Of a stretch of 39,227 nt of DNA, positions 15,734 through 27,329 are shown piece by piece (the stretch's first letter is position 1; each line of letters opens with the position of its first letter). The stretch spans positions 101,554 through 140,780 of the forward strand of contig CANQTH010000001.1 in NCBI GenBank assembly GCA_947626795.1, given 5' to 3'. Position numbers and translations under genes: made by a program. The DNA comes from an uncultured Lachnospiraceae bacterium. Lineage in GTDB: Bacteria; Bacillota; Clostridia; Lachnospirales; Lachnospiraceae. A model generated the notes under the pieces. The model had not been told where the DNA came from and did no database searches. It was given only the letters and a program-made list of their open reading frames with translations.

Positions 15734-16818
15734 TTTTAAAGTCCGTTGCTTTGAGCCATTTTCGGAATTACGGCAGTTTATACCTGGAATTTGACAGGGG
15801 AACAAATATTCTTTATGGAGATAACGCACAGGGCAAGACAAATGTGCTGGAATCCGTCTATGTAAGCGGTACTTCTAAATCCCATAAGGGAAGCAGGGAC
15901 AGGGAGCTGATCCAGTTTGGGGAAGAAGAAGCGCATATTCGCACCATTGTAGAGAAAAATGGTCTGGAACATCAGATTGATATGCACATTAAGAAAAACA
16001 AGCCGAAAGGGATTGCGGTGAATCGTGTTCCGATCAAGAAAGCGTCGGAGCTGTTCGGCATCTTAAATATCGTTTTTTTTTCTCCGGAAGATCTGAATAT
16101 CATCAAGAACGGGCCTTCGGAGCGGAGGAGGTTTTTGGATCTCGAACTTTGCCAGTTGGATAAGATCTACCTGTTCCAATTAACGAAGTACAACAAGGCG
16201 CTGAACCAGAGGAACAAGCTCTTAAAGGACATGGGCTTTCGGCCGGAGCTAAAGGATACGCTTCCGGTCTGGGACGAGCAGCTTGTGGAATGTGGAAAAA
16301 AGGTCATACGGGCGCGAAAGGAGTTCATAAGCCGATTGGGCGAGATCGTGCGCACGATCCATTGGGATATCTCCGGCGGGAAGGAAGATTTAAAGCTTTC
16401 CTATGAGCCGGATACGGAAGAGGATGAATTTGAGAAGAAGCTCTCAGGGCGCAGGGAGAGGGACTTGAAGCTCGGCATGACTTCCGTCGGGCCGCACAGG
16501 GACGATATGTGCTTTTTAGTCGGCGGCGTCGATATCCGGAAGTTTGGCTCCCAGGGGCAGCAGAGGAGCTGCGCGCTCTCTCTGAAATTATCAGAGATCG
16601 ATCTGGTGAAGGAGTCGATCAAGGACACGCCGGTCCTGCTGTTGGACGACGTACTGTCGGAGCTTGACAGCAGCAGGCAGAATTTCCTGCTGAACAGGAT
16701 CCACGATATCCAGGCCGTGGTCACTTGCACGGGGCTGGATGAGTTTGTGAAGAACCGATTTGAGATCAACAAGGTGTTTCAAGTGAGAAACGGAACCGTC
16801 AGGGCGGGAAGCATTTAG
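15730..16818 (+). CDS. recF: DNA replication and repair protein RecF
   Basis: 362 residues. SMC-like ATPase with Walker A GDNAQGKTNVLES near residues 31-43, the RecF signature FFSPEDLNIIKNGPSERRRFLDLELCQ, the ABC signature region SQGQQRSCALSLKLSEI, and Walker B PVLLLDDVLSELD near 302-314. With RecO and RecR it loads RecA on gapped DNA. The start overlaps the yaaA stop, and gyrB follows after 20 bases. Confidence 0.97.
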   Translation: MILKSVALSHFRNYGSLYLEFDRGTNILYGDNAQGKTNVLESVYVSGTSKSHKGSRDRELIQFGEEEAHIRTIVEKNGLEHQIDMHIKKNKPKGIAVNRVPIKKASELFGILNIVFFSPEDLNIIKNGPSERRRFLDLELCQLDKIYLFQLTKYNKALNQRNKLLKDMGFRPELKDTLPVWDEQLVECGKKVIRARKEFISRLGEIVRTIHWDISGGKEDLKLSYEPDTEEDEFEKKLSGRRERDLKLGMTSVGPHRDDMCFLVGGVDIRKFGSQGQQRSCALSLKLSEIDLVKESIKDTPVLLLDDVLSELDSSRQNFLLNRIHDIQAVVTCTGLDEFVKNRFEINKVFQVRNGTVRAGSI

Positions 16819-16823
16819 TTTAG

Positions 16824-18773
<1,950 letters not shown>

Positions 18774-18937
18774 TGGCATCAGAGGCTAAGCTTTAAGCGC
18801 GAAGGAAAAGGCGGCAGGGATAAGCCGCGCGGCAAAAGGAAAGGGCTGTTTTCGCGCTTGGCCATGCGTCCCGCAGGATCGGCTTGGGATTTTGGCTGGG
18901 ATGAGGCTGCGGGCGAGCCTTGAAGGAGGAAAAACAG
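18774..18937 (+). other. Structured GC-rich gyrB-gyrA spacer
   Basis: The arms AAGCGCGAA (18795-18803) and TTCGCGCTT (18851-18859) form an inverted repeat around an inner GCGGC...GCCGC hairpin. No gene and no U-tract. It may tune gyrA expression relative to gyrB, but this is inference only. Confidence 0.4.
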
Positions 18938-21442
18938 ATGGATGATAAGATATTCGATCGGATCGATGAAGTCGACTTGAAAAAAACAATGGAAGAATCC
19001 TATATCGATTATGCCATGAGCGTGATCGCGTCCCGCGCGCTGCCGGACGTCAGGGACGGGCTCAAGCCCGTCCAGCGCAGGATCCTCTATGCGATGATCG
19101 AACTGAACAACGGGCCGGATAAGCCGCACCGCAAATGCGCGCGTATCGTCGGGGATACGATGGGTAAATACCATCCGCACGGCGACAGTTCCATTTACGG
19201 GGCACTGGTCAACATGGCGCAGGAATGGTCCACACGCTATATGCTCGTGGACGGGCATGGAAATTTCGGCTCCGTGGACGGCGACGGAGCGGCTGCGATG
19301 CGTTACACGGAAGCCCGCCTCAGCAAGATCTCGATGGAGATGCTCGCGGACATTGAGAAGGACACGGTCGATTTTGTCCCGAACTTCGACGAGACGGAAA
19401 AAGAGCCTGCAGTCCTCCCTTCCCGTTATCCGAACCTTCTGGTGAACGGGACGACAGGGATCGCCGTGGGCATGGCGACGAACATACCGCCGCACAACCT
19501 GCGCGAGGTCGTCGCAGCGGTCGTGAAGATCATTGACAACAAGATCGAGGACAAAGAGACGGAGATCGAGGAGATCTTAGAGATCGTGAAAGGCCCGGAT
19601 TTTCCGACCGGGGGCATGATACTCGGGACTTCCGGCATCGAGCAGTCTTACCGTACGGGGCGCGGAAAGATCAAAGTGCGCGCCGTTTCCGAGATCGAAC
19701 CGATGCAGAACGGGAAGAACCGCATTGTGGTGACGGAGCTGCCTTATATGGTAAATAAGGCGCGGCTGATCGAGAAGATCGCGGAACTTGTAAAGGACAA
19801 AAAAGTCGACGGCATCACGGATCTGCGCGACGAGTCGAACCGGGAAGGGATGCGCGTCTGCATCGAGCTGCGCAAGGACGTGAACCCGAACGTAATACTG
19901 AACCAGCTTTATAAGCATACCCAGCTCCAGGACACATTTGGGGTGATCATGCTCGCGTTGGTGGGAAACGAGCCGAAAGTCCTGAATTTGAAGGATATGC
20001 TGGGGCATTACTTAAAGCACCAGGAAGAGGTTGTCACAAGGCGGACGCGCTACGAACTGGACAAGGCGGAGAAGCGCGCCCATATCTTAGAGGGATTGCT
20101 GATCGCCTTAGACAACATCGACGAAGTTATCAGCATTATAAGGAGCAGCGACGACACGAACCATGCGAAAACGCGGCTGATCGAGCGTTTCGCGTTGTCC
20201 GACGTGCAGGCGCAGGCGATCGTGGATATGCGCCTCCGCTCCCTGACAGGCTTGGAACGGGAGAAGATCGAAGAGGAATACAGAAAATTAATGGAATTGA
20301 TCCAGGAATTGAGGGCCATCCTCGCGGATGAGAAAAAGCTGCTCGGCGTCATCCGGAAAGAGATCGTGGCGATCTCGGAAAAATACGGGGACGACAGGCG
20401 GACGTCCATCGGGTTTGACGAATATGACATTTCCATGGAAGATCTGATCCCGATGTCGAATACTGTCATCGCCATGACGAAATTGGGCTACATCAAGCGC
20501 ATGAGCGTGGATAACTTCAAGAGCCAGAACCGCGGCGGCAAGGGCATCAGGGGAATGGAGACGATCGAGGACGATTATATCGAAGAATTGCTCATGACGA
20601 CGACCCACCATTACCTGATGTTCTTCACGAACACGGGGAAGGTCTACCGCATTAAGGCTTATGAGATACCGGAGGCCGGAAGGACGGCAAGGGGGACGGC
20701 GATCGTGAACATCCTCCAGCTCCAGCCGGGAGAGAAGATCACGGCGGTCATCCCGATCCGGGAGTACCAGGACGACCATTACCTGTTCATGGCGACGAAA
20801 AAAGGGATCGTGAAAAAGACGCCTGTCACGGACTATGGGAATATCCGCAAGAAAGGGCTTGCCGCCATCAACCTGCGGGAAGAGGACGAACTGATCGAGG
20901 TGAAGCTTACCGACAACACGAAGGACATCCTGCTCGTCACAAAATACGGCCAGTGCATCCGTTTCCATGAGACGGACGTAAGGAATACAGGCAGGGTTTC
21001 CATGGGCGTAATTGGGATGAACCTCGCGGACCGGGACGAGGTCGTAGGGATGCAGATGGACACGCAGGGAGAATATCTTCTAATCGCATCGGAAAAAGGC
21101 CTTGGGAAGCTGACGAGGATCGACGAGTTCACGGCGCAGAACCGCGGCGGAAAAGGGGTAAAATGCTACAAGATTACGGAAAAGACAGGGAACATTGTGG
21201 GCGTAAAGGCTGTCAATCGGGACAATGAGATCATGATGATCACGACGGAAGGGATCATTATACGCATAAAAGTAGAAGGGATTTCCGTCCTGGGACGCAT
21301 TACTTCCGGCGTGAAGCTGATGGACTTGTCCGATGACATTACAGTGGCGAGCATCGCGAAGGTGCGCGAGGACAAGACCCTGGATCCGGAAAAAGAAGAC
21401 GGGGACGAAAATGATACAGAGGAAAAAGAAGGAAATCTTTGA
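18938..21442 (+). CDS. gyrA: DNA gyrase subunit A
   Basis: 834 residues from the ATG at 18938, chosen for GGAGG eight bases before it (an in-frame start at 18920 lies within that site). The catalytic tyrosine is Y123 in [11 protein letters not shown]. The winged-helix region has [27 protein letters not shown]. Quinolone-region residues are H81-G82-D83-S84-S85-I86-Y87-G88, so the position equal to E. coli Asp87 is Gly. The coiled coil and C-terminal DNA-wrapping propeller follow, with the GyrA-box-like sequence QNRGGKG (twice). The acidic tail is usual. Confidence 0.98.
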   Translation: MDDKIFDRIDEVDLKKTMEESYIDYAMSVIASRALPDVRDGLKPVQRRILYAMIELNNGPDKPHRKCARIVGDTMGKYHPHGDSSIYGALVNMAQEWSTRYMLVDGHGNFGSVDGDGAAAMRYTEARLSKISMEMLADIEKDTVDFVPNFDETEKEPAVLPSRYPNLLVNGTTGIAVGMATNIPPHNLREVVAAVVKIIDNKIEDKETEIEEILEIVKGPDFPTGGMILGTSGIEQSYRTGRGKIKVRAVSEIEPMQNGKNRIVVTELPYMVNKARLIEKIAELVKDKKVDGITDLRDESNREGMRVCIELRKDVNPNVILNQLYKHTQLQDTFGVIMLALVGNEPKVLNLKDMLGHYLKHQEEVVTRRTRYELDKAEKRAHILEGLLIALDNIDEVISIIRSSDDTNHAKTRLIERFALSDVQAQAIVDMRLRSLTGLEREKIEEEYRKLMELIQELRAILADEKKLLGVIRKEIVAISEKYGDDRRTSIGFDEYDISMEDLIPMSNTVIAMTKLGYIKRMSVDNFKSQNRGGKGIRGMETIEDDYIEELLMTTTHHYLMFFTNTGKVYRIKAYEIPEAGRTARGTAIVNILQLQPGEKITAVIPIREYQDDHYLFMATKKGIVKKTPVTDYGNIRKKGLAAINLREEDELIEVKLTDNTKDILLVTKYGQCIRFHETDVRNTGRVSMGVIGMNLADRDEVVGMQMDTQGEYLLIASEKGLGKLTRIDEFTAQNRGGKGVKCYKITEKTGNIVGVKAVNRDNEIMMITTEGIIIRIKVEGISVLGRITSGVKLMDLSDDITVASIAKVREDKTLDPEKEDGDENDTEEKEGNL

Positions 21443-21530
21443 TTTTTTAAAAAAGCTATATCATTTTAAGGAAAAGAATGATAGAATAGACGTATGAGTG
21501 ACGGAATGGGTTTGACTACATAATATCTGA

Positions 21531-21590
21531 CTTGGCCAAGGTCACATTTCATCTCGCGGAGAGCCGCGTTCCTGCAATCTGCGGGGTAAA
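21531..21590 (+). promoter_or_regulatory. Palindrome and leader hairpins upstream of the GH127 gene
   Basis: CTTGGCCAAG (about 21531-21540) is a 10-bp palindrome that could be an operator. It is followed by CGCGG-AGAG-CCGCG and CCTGCA-ATC-TGCGGG hairpins. A clear -35/-10 pair could not be placed, and no strong terminator for gyrA is seen in 21443-21613. Confidence 0.35.
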
Positions 21591-21613
21591 AAATAAAAGA
21601 AAGGAGATTTTTA

Positions 21614-24600
21614 ATGAGAAAGGAAGTAAGAGGCTTTTTCAGGAAAGCCGCAGCCGGGGTATTGACGGCTGCGATGTGTGTGACGTCCCTGTCCACAGGC
21701 GGGATCGGGACGGCGCTTGCGGCTCCGGAGACCCCGGCTCCCGCTGACCGGGAGGACAAGAGCATCGTCTACTTTGTGGACTGCGGGGACTACACGGTTG
21801 ATACCGTAAGCGAAGGCGACCAGCTTGGGACGCATAACAGCGTGACGGACCAGGCATACGGCCCGGACGCCCAGACCGGGTACAAGTGGGGCGTCGTGGA
21901 TTCGGAGGAGGAACTGGAAGATAAAAAAGGGGAAGGACTCACGAATCCAGGAGCTCCTGATAATGGCGGCGTATACACGGCGAATACCTGGGCGCAGGAA
22001 GGCCTTCCTGTTGGACAGGAACTGGACAAGATGGTGACGAACCGTTATAGCAAAAATTTTCCTGAAAAAGGATATGATGAACGTTATGTTGATTATGCGT
22101 TTGAGTTGGAAAAAGGAAAGTATGAGATAACCGTAGGGTGCGCGAATCCGTGGAATGTTTCAAAATTTCAAGTTGTAAAAGCATCCATGGAGACGGCGGC
22201 GCAGGAAGTTGCCTTATCCGAAGAAGGCTTCGCCGTGCCGTCCACAGGGGCGGAAGTATCCGGCGTCGTGGACGTAACGTCCGACACAGATAAAGTGACG
22301 GTAGACGTTAGAGGATCAGGCGGAGAGACTCTTTGTGTAAATGTTTCTTACATCATGATCCAGTCCATAAAGGAAGAGGAGACAGAGGATGAAGCTAAGG
22401 TAAGAAAGGACAAGATGAGCCTTACCCTTCCGGAGGAAGTATCCGAAGATATCAAATTGCCTTCTTCCGGTGAGAATGGGAGCAAGATCGAGTGGAGCAG
22501 CAGCAACACGGACGTCATCTCCAACGACGGGAAAGTGACGCGCCCGGCTGCAGGCAAAGAAGACGTTTCCGTGAAGCTCACGGCGACGATCACGTCCGGG
22601 GACGCGAAGGACACGAAAGAGTTCGAGGTAAAGGTCTTAGCAGAGCCGGCCCCGGTAGAGAAGGCCCCGGCGGACAGGGAAGATAAGGACGTCATTTATT
22701 TTGTAGACTGCGGCGATTACACAGTTGATACCGTAAGCGCGGGCGACCAGCTCGGGACGCACAACAGCGTGACGGAGCAGGTATACGGCCCGGACGCGAA
22801 GACCGGGTACAAATGGGGCATCGTGGATACCAAAGAGGAGCTGCCAGGTAATCCTCAAAACGGCACACTCCCGAAAAACGGCGGCGTATATACGGCAAAC
22901 ACCTGGGCGAACGAGCAGGTAGACGGCACGAATGCCGCGAAAGACGTGACGAACCGTTATACGAAGAATTTCTGGGAAAAAGGGATTGAAGAGCGTTTTC
23001 TGGATTATGCGTTTGAGATTGAGAACGGCACATACGACGTGACCGTATGCTGCGTGGATCCTTGGAGCTGCTCCCAGTCCCCGAACGTATACCTGAACTA
23101 TGGGAAAGACACGCAGGCGACTTTAAAGGAAGGCATGGAAGCGTCCTCCAAGAAGCCTGCGACAGCGACATATGAAGTAAAAGACGGCGAGCTGACCGTG
23201 AACTTCCGGGCGACAGGCGATAACAACAAGGCGATCAACGTCGCTTATATCCTGATCCGCAACCACCGCGAGATGTCGGAGGAAGAGAAGAAGGCGGAAG
23301 AGGAACGCCGCTTAAAGAGCGATTACGCGTCCCTGATCTTAAATGAAACCGAGATCTGCGGCGACATCGAGCTGGTGAAGGAAGGCGCGAACGGCAGCAC
23401 GATCGAATGGAGCAGCTCAAACGGGGCGGTCATCTCCACGGACGGCAAGGTTACGAGGCCGAAAACAGGGGAAGACGACGTTTTCGTGACGCTGACGGCG
23501 AAAGTCACATACGGCGACAGCTCCATGGAAAAGAAATTCGTGTTAAAAGTCCTTGCGGAGAGCGCGGCGACGGATCTGCAGGAGTTCACGCTCGCGGATG
23601 TCACGATGGAGGACGAATATTATACGAATGCTACGCAGAAGGACGTTGATTTCTTAAATACGTTCGATCCGGACAGACTTCTTTACAATTTCCGCCTGAC
23701 GGCAGGTTATACGGCGGATGAAATTAAATCCGGGATGTTTGATTTCAACAATGACGGGGATTTCGCGACCAAGCCGTACAACGGATGGGAGAACAGCCTG
23801 ATCTCCGGGCATACGCTCGGCCATTATCTTGCGGCTGTCGCGCAGGCGGTTGCGGATGGCTACGGCGACGAGGTAGGAGGAGACAAACGCACGCTGAAAG
23901 ATCGTCTGGAATATCTGATCGACAGCCTGAAGGATTGCCAGGATAAGATGGGGACGGGCTACATCTTCGGCGCTAACATGGAAAATCCGAGCAAGCCGGA
24001 GCTTCAGTTTGATATTTTGGAAGGAAAAGCGACTGGCGGCACATGGGTTCCGTGGTACACGATGCACAAGATCGTGAACGGACTTGTTTCTACTTATGAA
24101 TATACCGGGAACGAGACGGCGCTTGAAGTTGCGGAAAACCTTGCGGAGTGGATCTACGAGAGGACTTCCAAGTGGGACGCTTCCACGAACCAGAGGGTGC
24201 TGTGGACAGAGTACGGCGGCATGAACGACTGCCTGTACGAGCTTTACAAGTGCGCAAGGGATAATGGATACGCGAACCTGGATCACATCGAGCAGGCAGC
24301 GCATAAGTTTGATGAGGACAGCTTGTTTGAGGCTGTGCTAAGCGGCAAAGAGAATGTCTTGAACGGCAGGCACGCGAACTGCACGATCCCGAAATTCGTC
24401 GGCGCGCTGAACCGTTACCGCGCGCTGAAAGGCGAGAAAGACGTTGACAAATATTTACAGTACGCGGAAGCGTTCTGGACGCTGGTTGTGAACCACCACA
24501 GCTATATCACGGGCGGGAACAGCGAATGCGAGTTCTTCGGGATGGACGACGTCCTTGACCTGGAGCGTTCCCACTGCAACAACGAGACGTGCAACACGCA

Positions 24601-25147
24601 TAATATGTTAAAGATGACGCGGGAACTGTACCGCATCACAGGCGACAAGAAATATGCGGATTACTATGAGACGAACTTCACGAACGCCATCATGGCTTCC
24701 ATCAATGAAGAGACGGGCATGACGACATACTTCCAGCCGATGGCGACCGGGTATTTCAAGGTATACGGCAACGCCGACCTGGAAAAGAACTGGTTCTGGT
24801 GCTGCACGGGCACGGGCCTTGAGAACTTCACGAAATTAGGGGACGCGATCTATTTCCATACGGCGGATCAGCTTGTCGTGAACCAGTTCATCAGCTCTAC
24901 CGTGACATGGAAGGATAAGAAAGTACAGGTAAAACAGGAAACAGATATCCCGGTATCCGATACGACGAAATTTACCGTAAGCCTGTTAGACGGCGCCGAT
25001 GAGCGTCCCGATGGAGCTTCTTTTGAGAGTTCCGGATTGGGCGATGGGCGACGTGACCGTAACGGTGAACGGGACGGCGGCGCAGGCGACAGTAAGCGGC
25101 GGCTATGTTTCCATCAAGCGCGATTGGAGCAGCAACGATGTAGTTGA
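21614..25147 (+). CDS. Secreted GH127-type glycosidase (beta-L-arabinofuranosidase family), N-terminal part of a frameshifted gene
   Basis: AAAGGAG precedes the ATG. A signal peptide covers residues 1-37 (hydrophobic AAAGVLTAAMCVTSLSTGG, then TALA-APE). Next come two copies of a module: a malectin-like part beginning YFVDCGDYTVDTVS (about 53 and 363) and an Ig-like part (about 267-342 and 570-647). The glycosidase domain starts near 655. It has the family's catalytic set: E991 and C993 in NNETC, and C1063-C1064 in WFWCCTGTG. In the characterised bifidobacterial enzyme the equivalent cysteines and glutamate bind zinc and provide the cysteine nucleophile. Homology is lost after about residue 1127, where the frame should shift by +1 into the next entry; the last 50 residues here are out-of-frame. 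The likely substrate is an arabinofuranose-bearing plant polysaccharide or glycoprotein. Confidence 0.85.
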   Translation: MRKEVRGFFRKAAAGVLTAAMCVTSLSTGGIGTALAAPETPAPADREDKSIVYFVDCGDYTVDTVSEGDQLGTHNSVTDQAYGPDAQTGYKWGVVDSEEELEDKKGEGLTNPGAPDNGGVYTANTWAQEGLPVGQELDKMVTNRYSKNFPEKGYDERYVDYAFELEKGKYEITVGCANPWNVSKFQVVKASMETAAQEVALSEEGFAVPSTGAEVSGVVDVTSDTDKVTVDVRGSGGETLCVNVSYIMIQSIKEEETEDEAKVRKDKMSLTLPEEVSEDIKLPSSGENGSKIEWSSSNTDVISNDGKVTRPAAGKEDVSVKLTATITSGDAKDTKEFEVKVLAEPAPVEKAPADREDKDVIYFVDCGDYTVDTVSAGDQLGTHNSVTEQVYGPDAKTGYKWGIVDTKEELPGNPQNGTLPKNGGVYTANTWANEQVDGTNAAKDVTNRYTKNFWEKGIEERFLDYAFEIENGTYDVTVCCVDPWSCSQSPNVYLNYGKDTQATLKEGMEASSKKPATATYEVKDGELTVNFRATGDNNKAINVAYILIRNHREMSEEEKKAEEERRLKSDYASLILNETEICGDIELVKEGANGSTIEWSSSNGAVISTDGKVTRPKTGEDDVFVTLTAKVTYGDSSMEKKFVLKVLAESAATDLQEFTLADVTMEDEYYTNATQKDVDFLNTFDPDRLLYNFRLTAGYTADEIKSGMFDFNNDGDFATKPYNGWENSLISGHTLGHYLAAVAQAVADGYGDEVGGDKRTLKDRLEYLIDSLKDCQDKMGTGYIFGANMENPSKPELQFDILEGKATGGTWVPWYTMHKIVNGLVSTYEYTGNETALEVAENLAEWIYERTSKWDASTNQRVLWTEYGGMNDCLYELYKCARDNGYANLDHIEQAAHKFDEDSLFEAVLSGKENVLNGRHANCTIPKFVGALNRYRALKGEKDVDKYLQYAEAFWTLVVNHHSYITGGNSECEFFGMDDVLDLERSHCNNETCNTHNMLKMTRELYRITGDKKYADYYETNFTNAIMASINEETGMTTYFQPMATGYFKVYGNADLEKNWFWCCTGTGLENFTKLGDAIYFHTADQLVVNQFISSTVTWKDKKVQVKQETDIPVSDTTKFTVSLLDGADERPDGASFESSGLGDGRRDRNGERDGGAGDSKRRLCFHQARLEQQRCS

Positions 25148-27164
25148 GATGAAGATCCCGCTGGGCATCAAGTCCTACACGCTCCCGGATAACGCGGGGA
25201 CGGTTTACGGCTTCAAGTACGGCCCGCTCGTATTGGCGGCTGAGCTTGGCGCGGACGACAAGATGACGACCTACCAGATCGGCGTACAGTGCGACGTTTG
25301 CCAGTACAAGATCATAAACGGGGAAGAGCGCAAGATCTCAAGCGGGTACGGCGGAACTTCCAACCAGGGGACGTTCACGTCTGAGACATTGAGCGTTCCG
25401 AGCGACATTTCAGTCGATGAATTTATTGAGAATATCGAAGATTACCTTGTAAGGGATGGGGATACCCTGAACTTTACGCTGAACGGGACGGATTGGAGCG
25501 GCTCGACGCCGTTGAAGTTCTCCCCGTATTACAGGATCCATGACCAGAGGTATGGGGTTTATTGGCTGTTCTCCGGGAACGATCCGGAACAGGTTCAGGA
25601 GCGCATTTTAAGCTCGAAGGAATCCGGCCGCGAGACGAATGTTACGCTGTCCGGCGTAGGCATCGGCTACGGTTCCCAGACAGAGGGGAACAAGGATACC
25701 TATCCGTGCATGGAAGAGGCAGGAAACGGCTCCGTCGGCGACATGGGCGCGCTGACGCGTTACGCGAAGGCGGGCGGCAGCTTCTCCTACTTATTCAAGG
25801 TAGACAAGACGAAGAAGAATTACATCACCTGCCAGTATTCACCGGAAGACAACGGCAAGACCATGGTGATCAAGGTTGGCGATACCGTGATCGCGACTGA
25901 CAAGCTGGACAACGGCGGCAGCGAGATCTACTTCAAGAAATATGAGATCCCGGACAGCGTCGTAGCCGCGGCGGAAAAATACAGCCTGAAAGACGATACG
26001 ACAGGGACTGTCGAGGAGCGCGACGTGATCCGCATTTCCTTTAGCGGGGCGGAAGGGGAAGATTCCCCGAAATTGCACAAAAACGCTTACACCAGCACGA
26101 ATTATGACAACAACGCGGGGATCGCGTCCATTAAGTCCGACATTGGGACAGTGGAAAAAGTGGACGATTCCAATTACAAGCTGGTTGTCCCGCTGGGGAC
26201 GGCGCAGGTTCAGGTCACGACAGAGCTTGCGGACAAGTACGGCCTCCTCTACGTGGAAGGCGCGCTGGTAGACGACACGAAGGCAAAGAAGATATCGCTG
26301 AGCGGCGGAGAAGAGACAGTTGTAAATCTCCAGGTTTATGCGGAAGACCATGAGACAAAGGCGGATTACAAGTTATCGATCGTGAAGAAGGCGGAAGCGT
26401 CAGTTCCGGCGGCTGAAAAAGTCGAGGTAAGCCCGGCGGCAAAGACGATGACCGTCGGCGAGACGCTGCAGTTGAAGGCGACGGTAAGCCCGGCGGGCGC
26501 AAGCCAGTCCGTGACATACAAGTCCGGCAACGAAGCAGTCGCGTCCGTGGACGCGTCCGGCAAAGTAACGGCGAAGAAGGCCGGGACGGCGGAGATCGTG
26601 GTTGCGAGCGCGGAAAACGCGAACGTCAAGGCGACCTGCAAGATCACGGTAAAAGAAAAAGCGGCGAGCGTCGCGGTAACAAGCATAAAATTGAGCAAGA
26701 AGTCCAAGTCCATGTCGGTCGGGGAGAAATTCACACTGAAAGCGACGGTAAGTCCGGCGAACGCGTCCAACAAAGCTGTGGAATTTAAGTCCAGCAACGT
26801 GAAGGCAGTTTCCGTCGGAAAGACGAACGGCGTGGTGACGGCGAAGAAGAAAGGGACGGCGACGATCACAGCGACGAGCAAGGCGAATGCGAAAGTAAAG
26901 GCGACCTGCAAGATCACAGTGAAGAAGCCTTCCTTGAAAGTCAGCGGGCCCGCGAAGGTGAAGAAGGGCAAATCCATCACATTGAAGGCGACCTTGAAGA
27001 ACCTCAAAGGCACGGTAAAATGGAGCGTTGACAAGAAGAAGATCGCGACTGTCAAAGGGAAAGGCAAGAAAGCGACTTTGAAGGGCAAGAAGGCCGGAAC
27101 CGTGAAAGTGACGGTGAAGGTCGGGAGCGTAAAAGTGACGAAGAAAGTAAAAGTAAGCAAATAA
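24999..27164 (+). CDS. C-terminal part of the frameshifted GH127 protein with three Ig-like domains
   Basis: This frame continues the GH127 fold seamlessly (MELLLRVPDWAMGDVTVTVNG, then PDNAGTVYGFKYGPLVLAAELG), so it belongs to the preceding gene. The ATG at 24999 has no ribosome site and is probably not a real start. After the GH127 C-terminal beta-domain comes a second beta-rich region (about residues 195-330) that resembles a carbohydrate-binding part, then a cadherin-like stretch. Three BIG2-type Ig domains follow, at about 473-555, 556-640 and 641-721, rich in Lys and ending KVKVSK without an LPxTG anchor. If one base were removed near 24970-24998 the whole product would be about 1,850 residues. 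Confidence 0.8.
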   Translation: MSVPMELLLRVPDWAMGDVTVTVNGTAAQATVSGGYVSIKRDWSSNDVVEMKIPLGIKSYTLPDNAGTVYGFKYGPLVLAAELGADDKMTTYQIGVQCDVCQYKIINGEERKISSGYGGTSNQGTFTSETLSVPSDISVDEFIENIEDYLVRDGDTLNFTLNGTDWSGSTPLKFSPYYRIHDQRYGVYWLFSGNDPEQVQERILSSKESGRETNVTLSGVGIGYGSQTEGNKDTYPCMEEAGNGSVGDMGALTRYAKAGGSFSYLFKVDKTKKNYITCQYSPEDNGKTMVIKVGDTVIATDKLDNGGSEIYFKKYEIPDSVVAAAEKYSLKDDTTGTVEERDVIRISFSGAEGEDSPKLHKNAYTSTNYDNNAGIASIKSDIGTVEKVDDSNYKLVVPLGTAQVQVTTELADKYGLLYVEGALVDDTKAKKISLSGGEETVVNLQVYAEDHETKADYKLSIVKKAEASVPAAEKVEVSPAAKTMTVGETLQLKATVSPAGASQSVTYKSGNEAVASVDASGKVTAKKAGTAEIVVASAENANVKATCKITVKEKAASVAVTSIKLSKKSKSMSVGEKFTLKATVSPANASNKAVEFKSSNVKAVSVGKTNGVVTAKKKGTATITATSKANAKVKATCKITVKKPSLKVSGPAKVKKGKSITLKATLKNLKGTVKWSVDKKKIATVKGKGKKATLKGKKAGTVKVTVKVGSVKVTKKVKVSK

Positions 27165-27195
27165 AGAGTGGAAGCTCCCACAAATTAGAAAAAAG

Positions 27196-27237
27196 AACTC
27201 CCGCCCACGGCGAAAAGCCGTTGGGCGGGAGTTTTTT
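27196..27237. terminator. Strong terminator after the GH127 gene, probably bidirectional
   Basis: The stem AACTCCCGCCCACGGC with GCCGTTGGGCGGGAGTT has a GAAAA loop. TTTTTT follows on the plus strand, and an A-rich tract on the left gives a U-run for the minus strand, serving the convergent ATPase gene. A second small hairpin, GTGCGCC-TGAC-GGCGCAC, is at 27245-27262. Confidence 0.9.
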
Positions 27238-27329
27238 GAAATTAGTGCGCCTGACGGCGCACATTTCAATCCGCGCGGAAAAGATAGCGGTTGCCGGAAT
27301 ATGCATATGGCGCGGGAATTCTTTGAATC

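Noticed and set aside
26366-27181. 271-residue hydrophobic open frame antisense to the Ig-like domains
   Set aside because: It arises from the Lys-rich codon repetition of the BIG2 domains (Lys codons read as Phe/Leu in reverse) and has no ribosome site.
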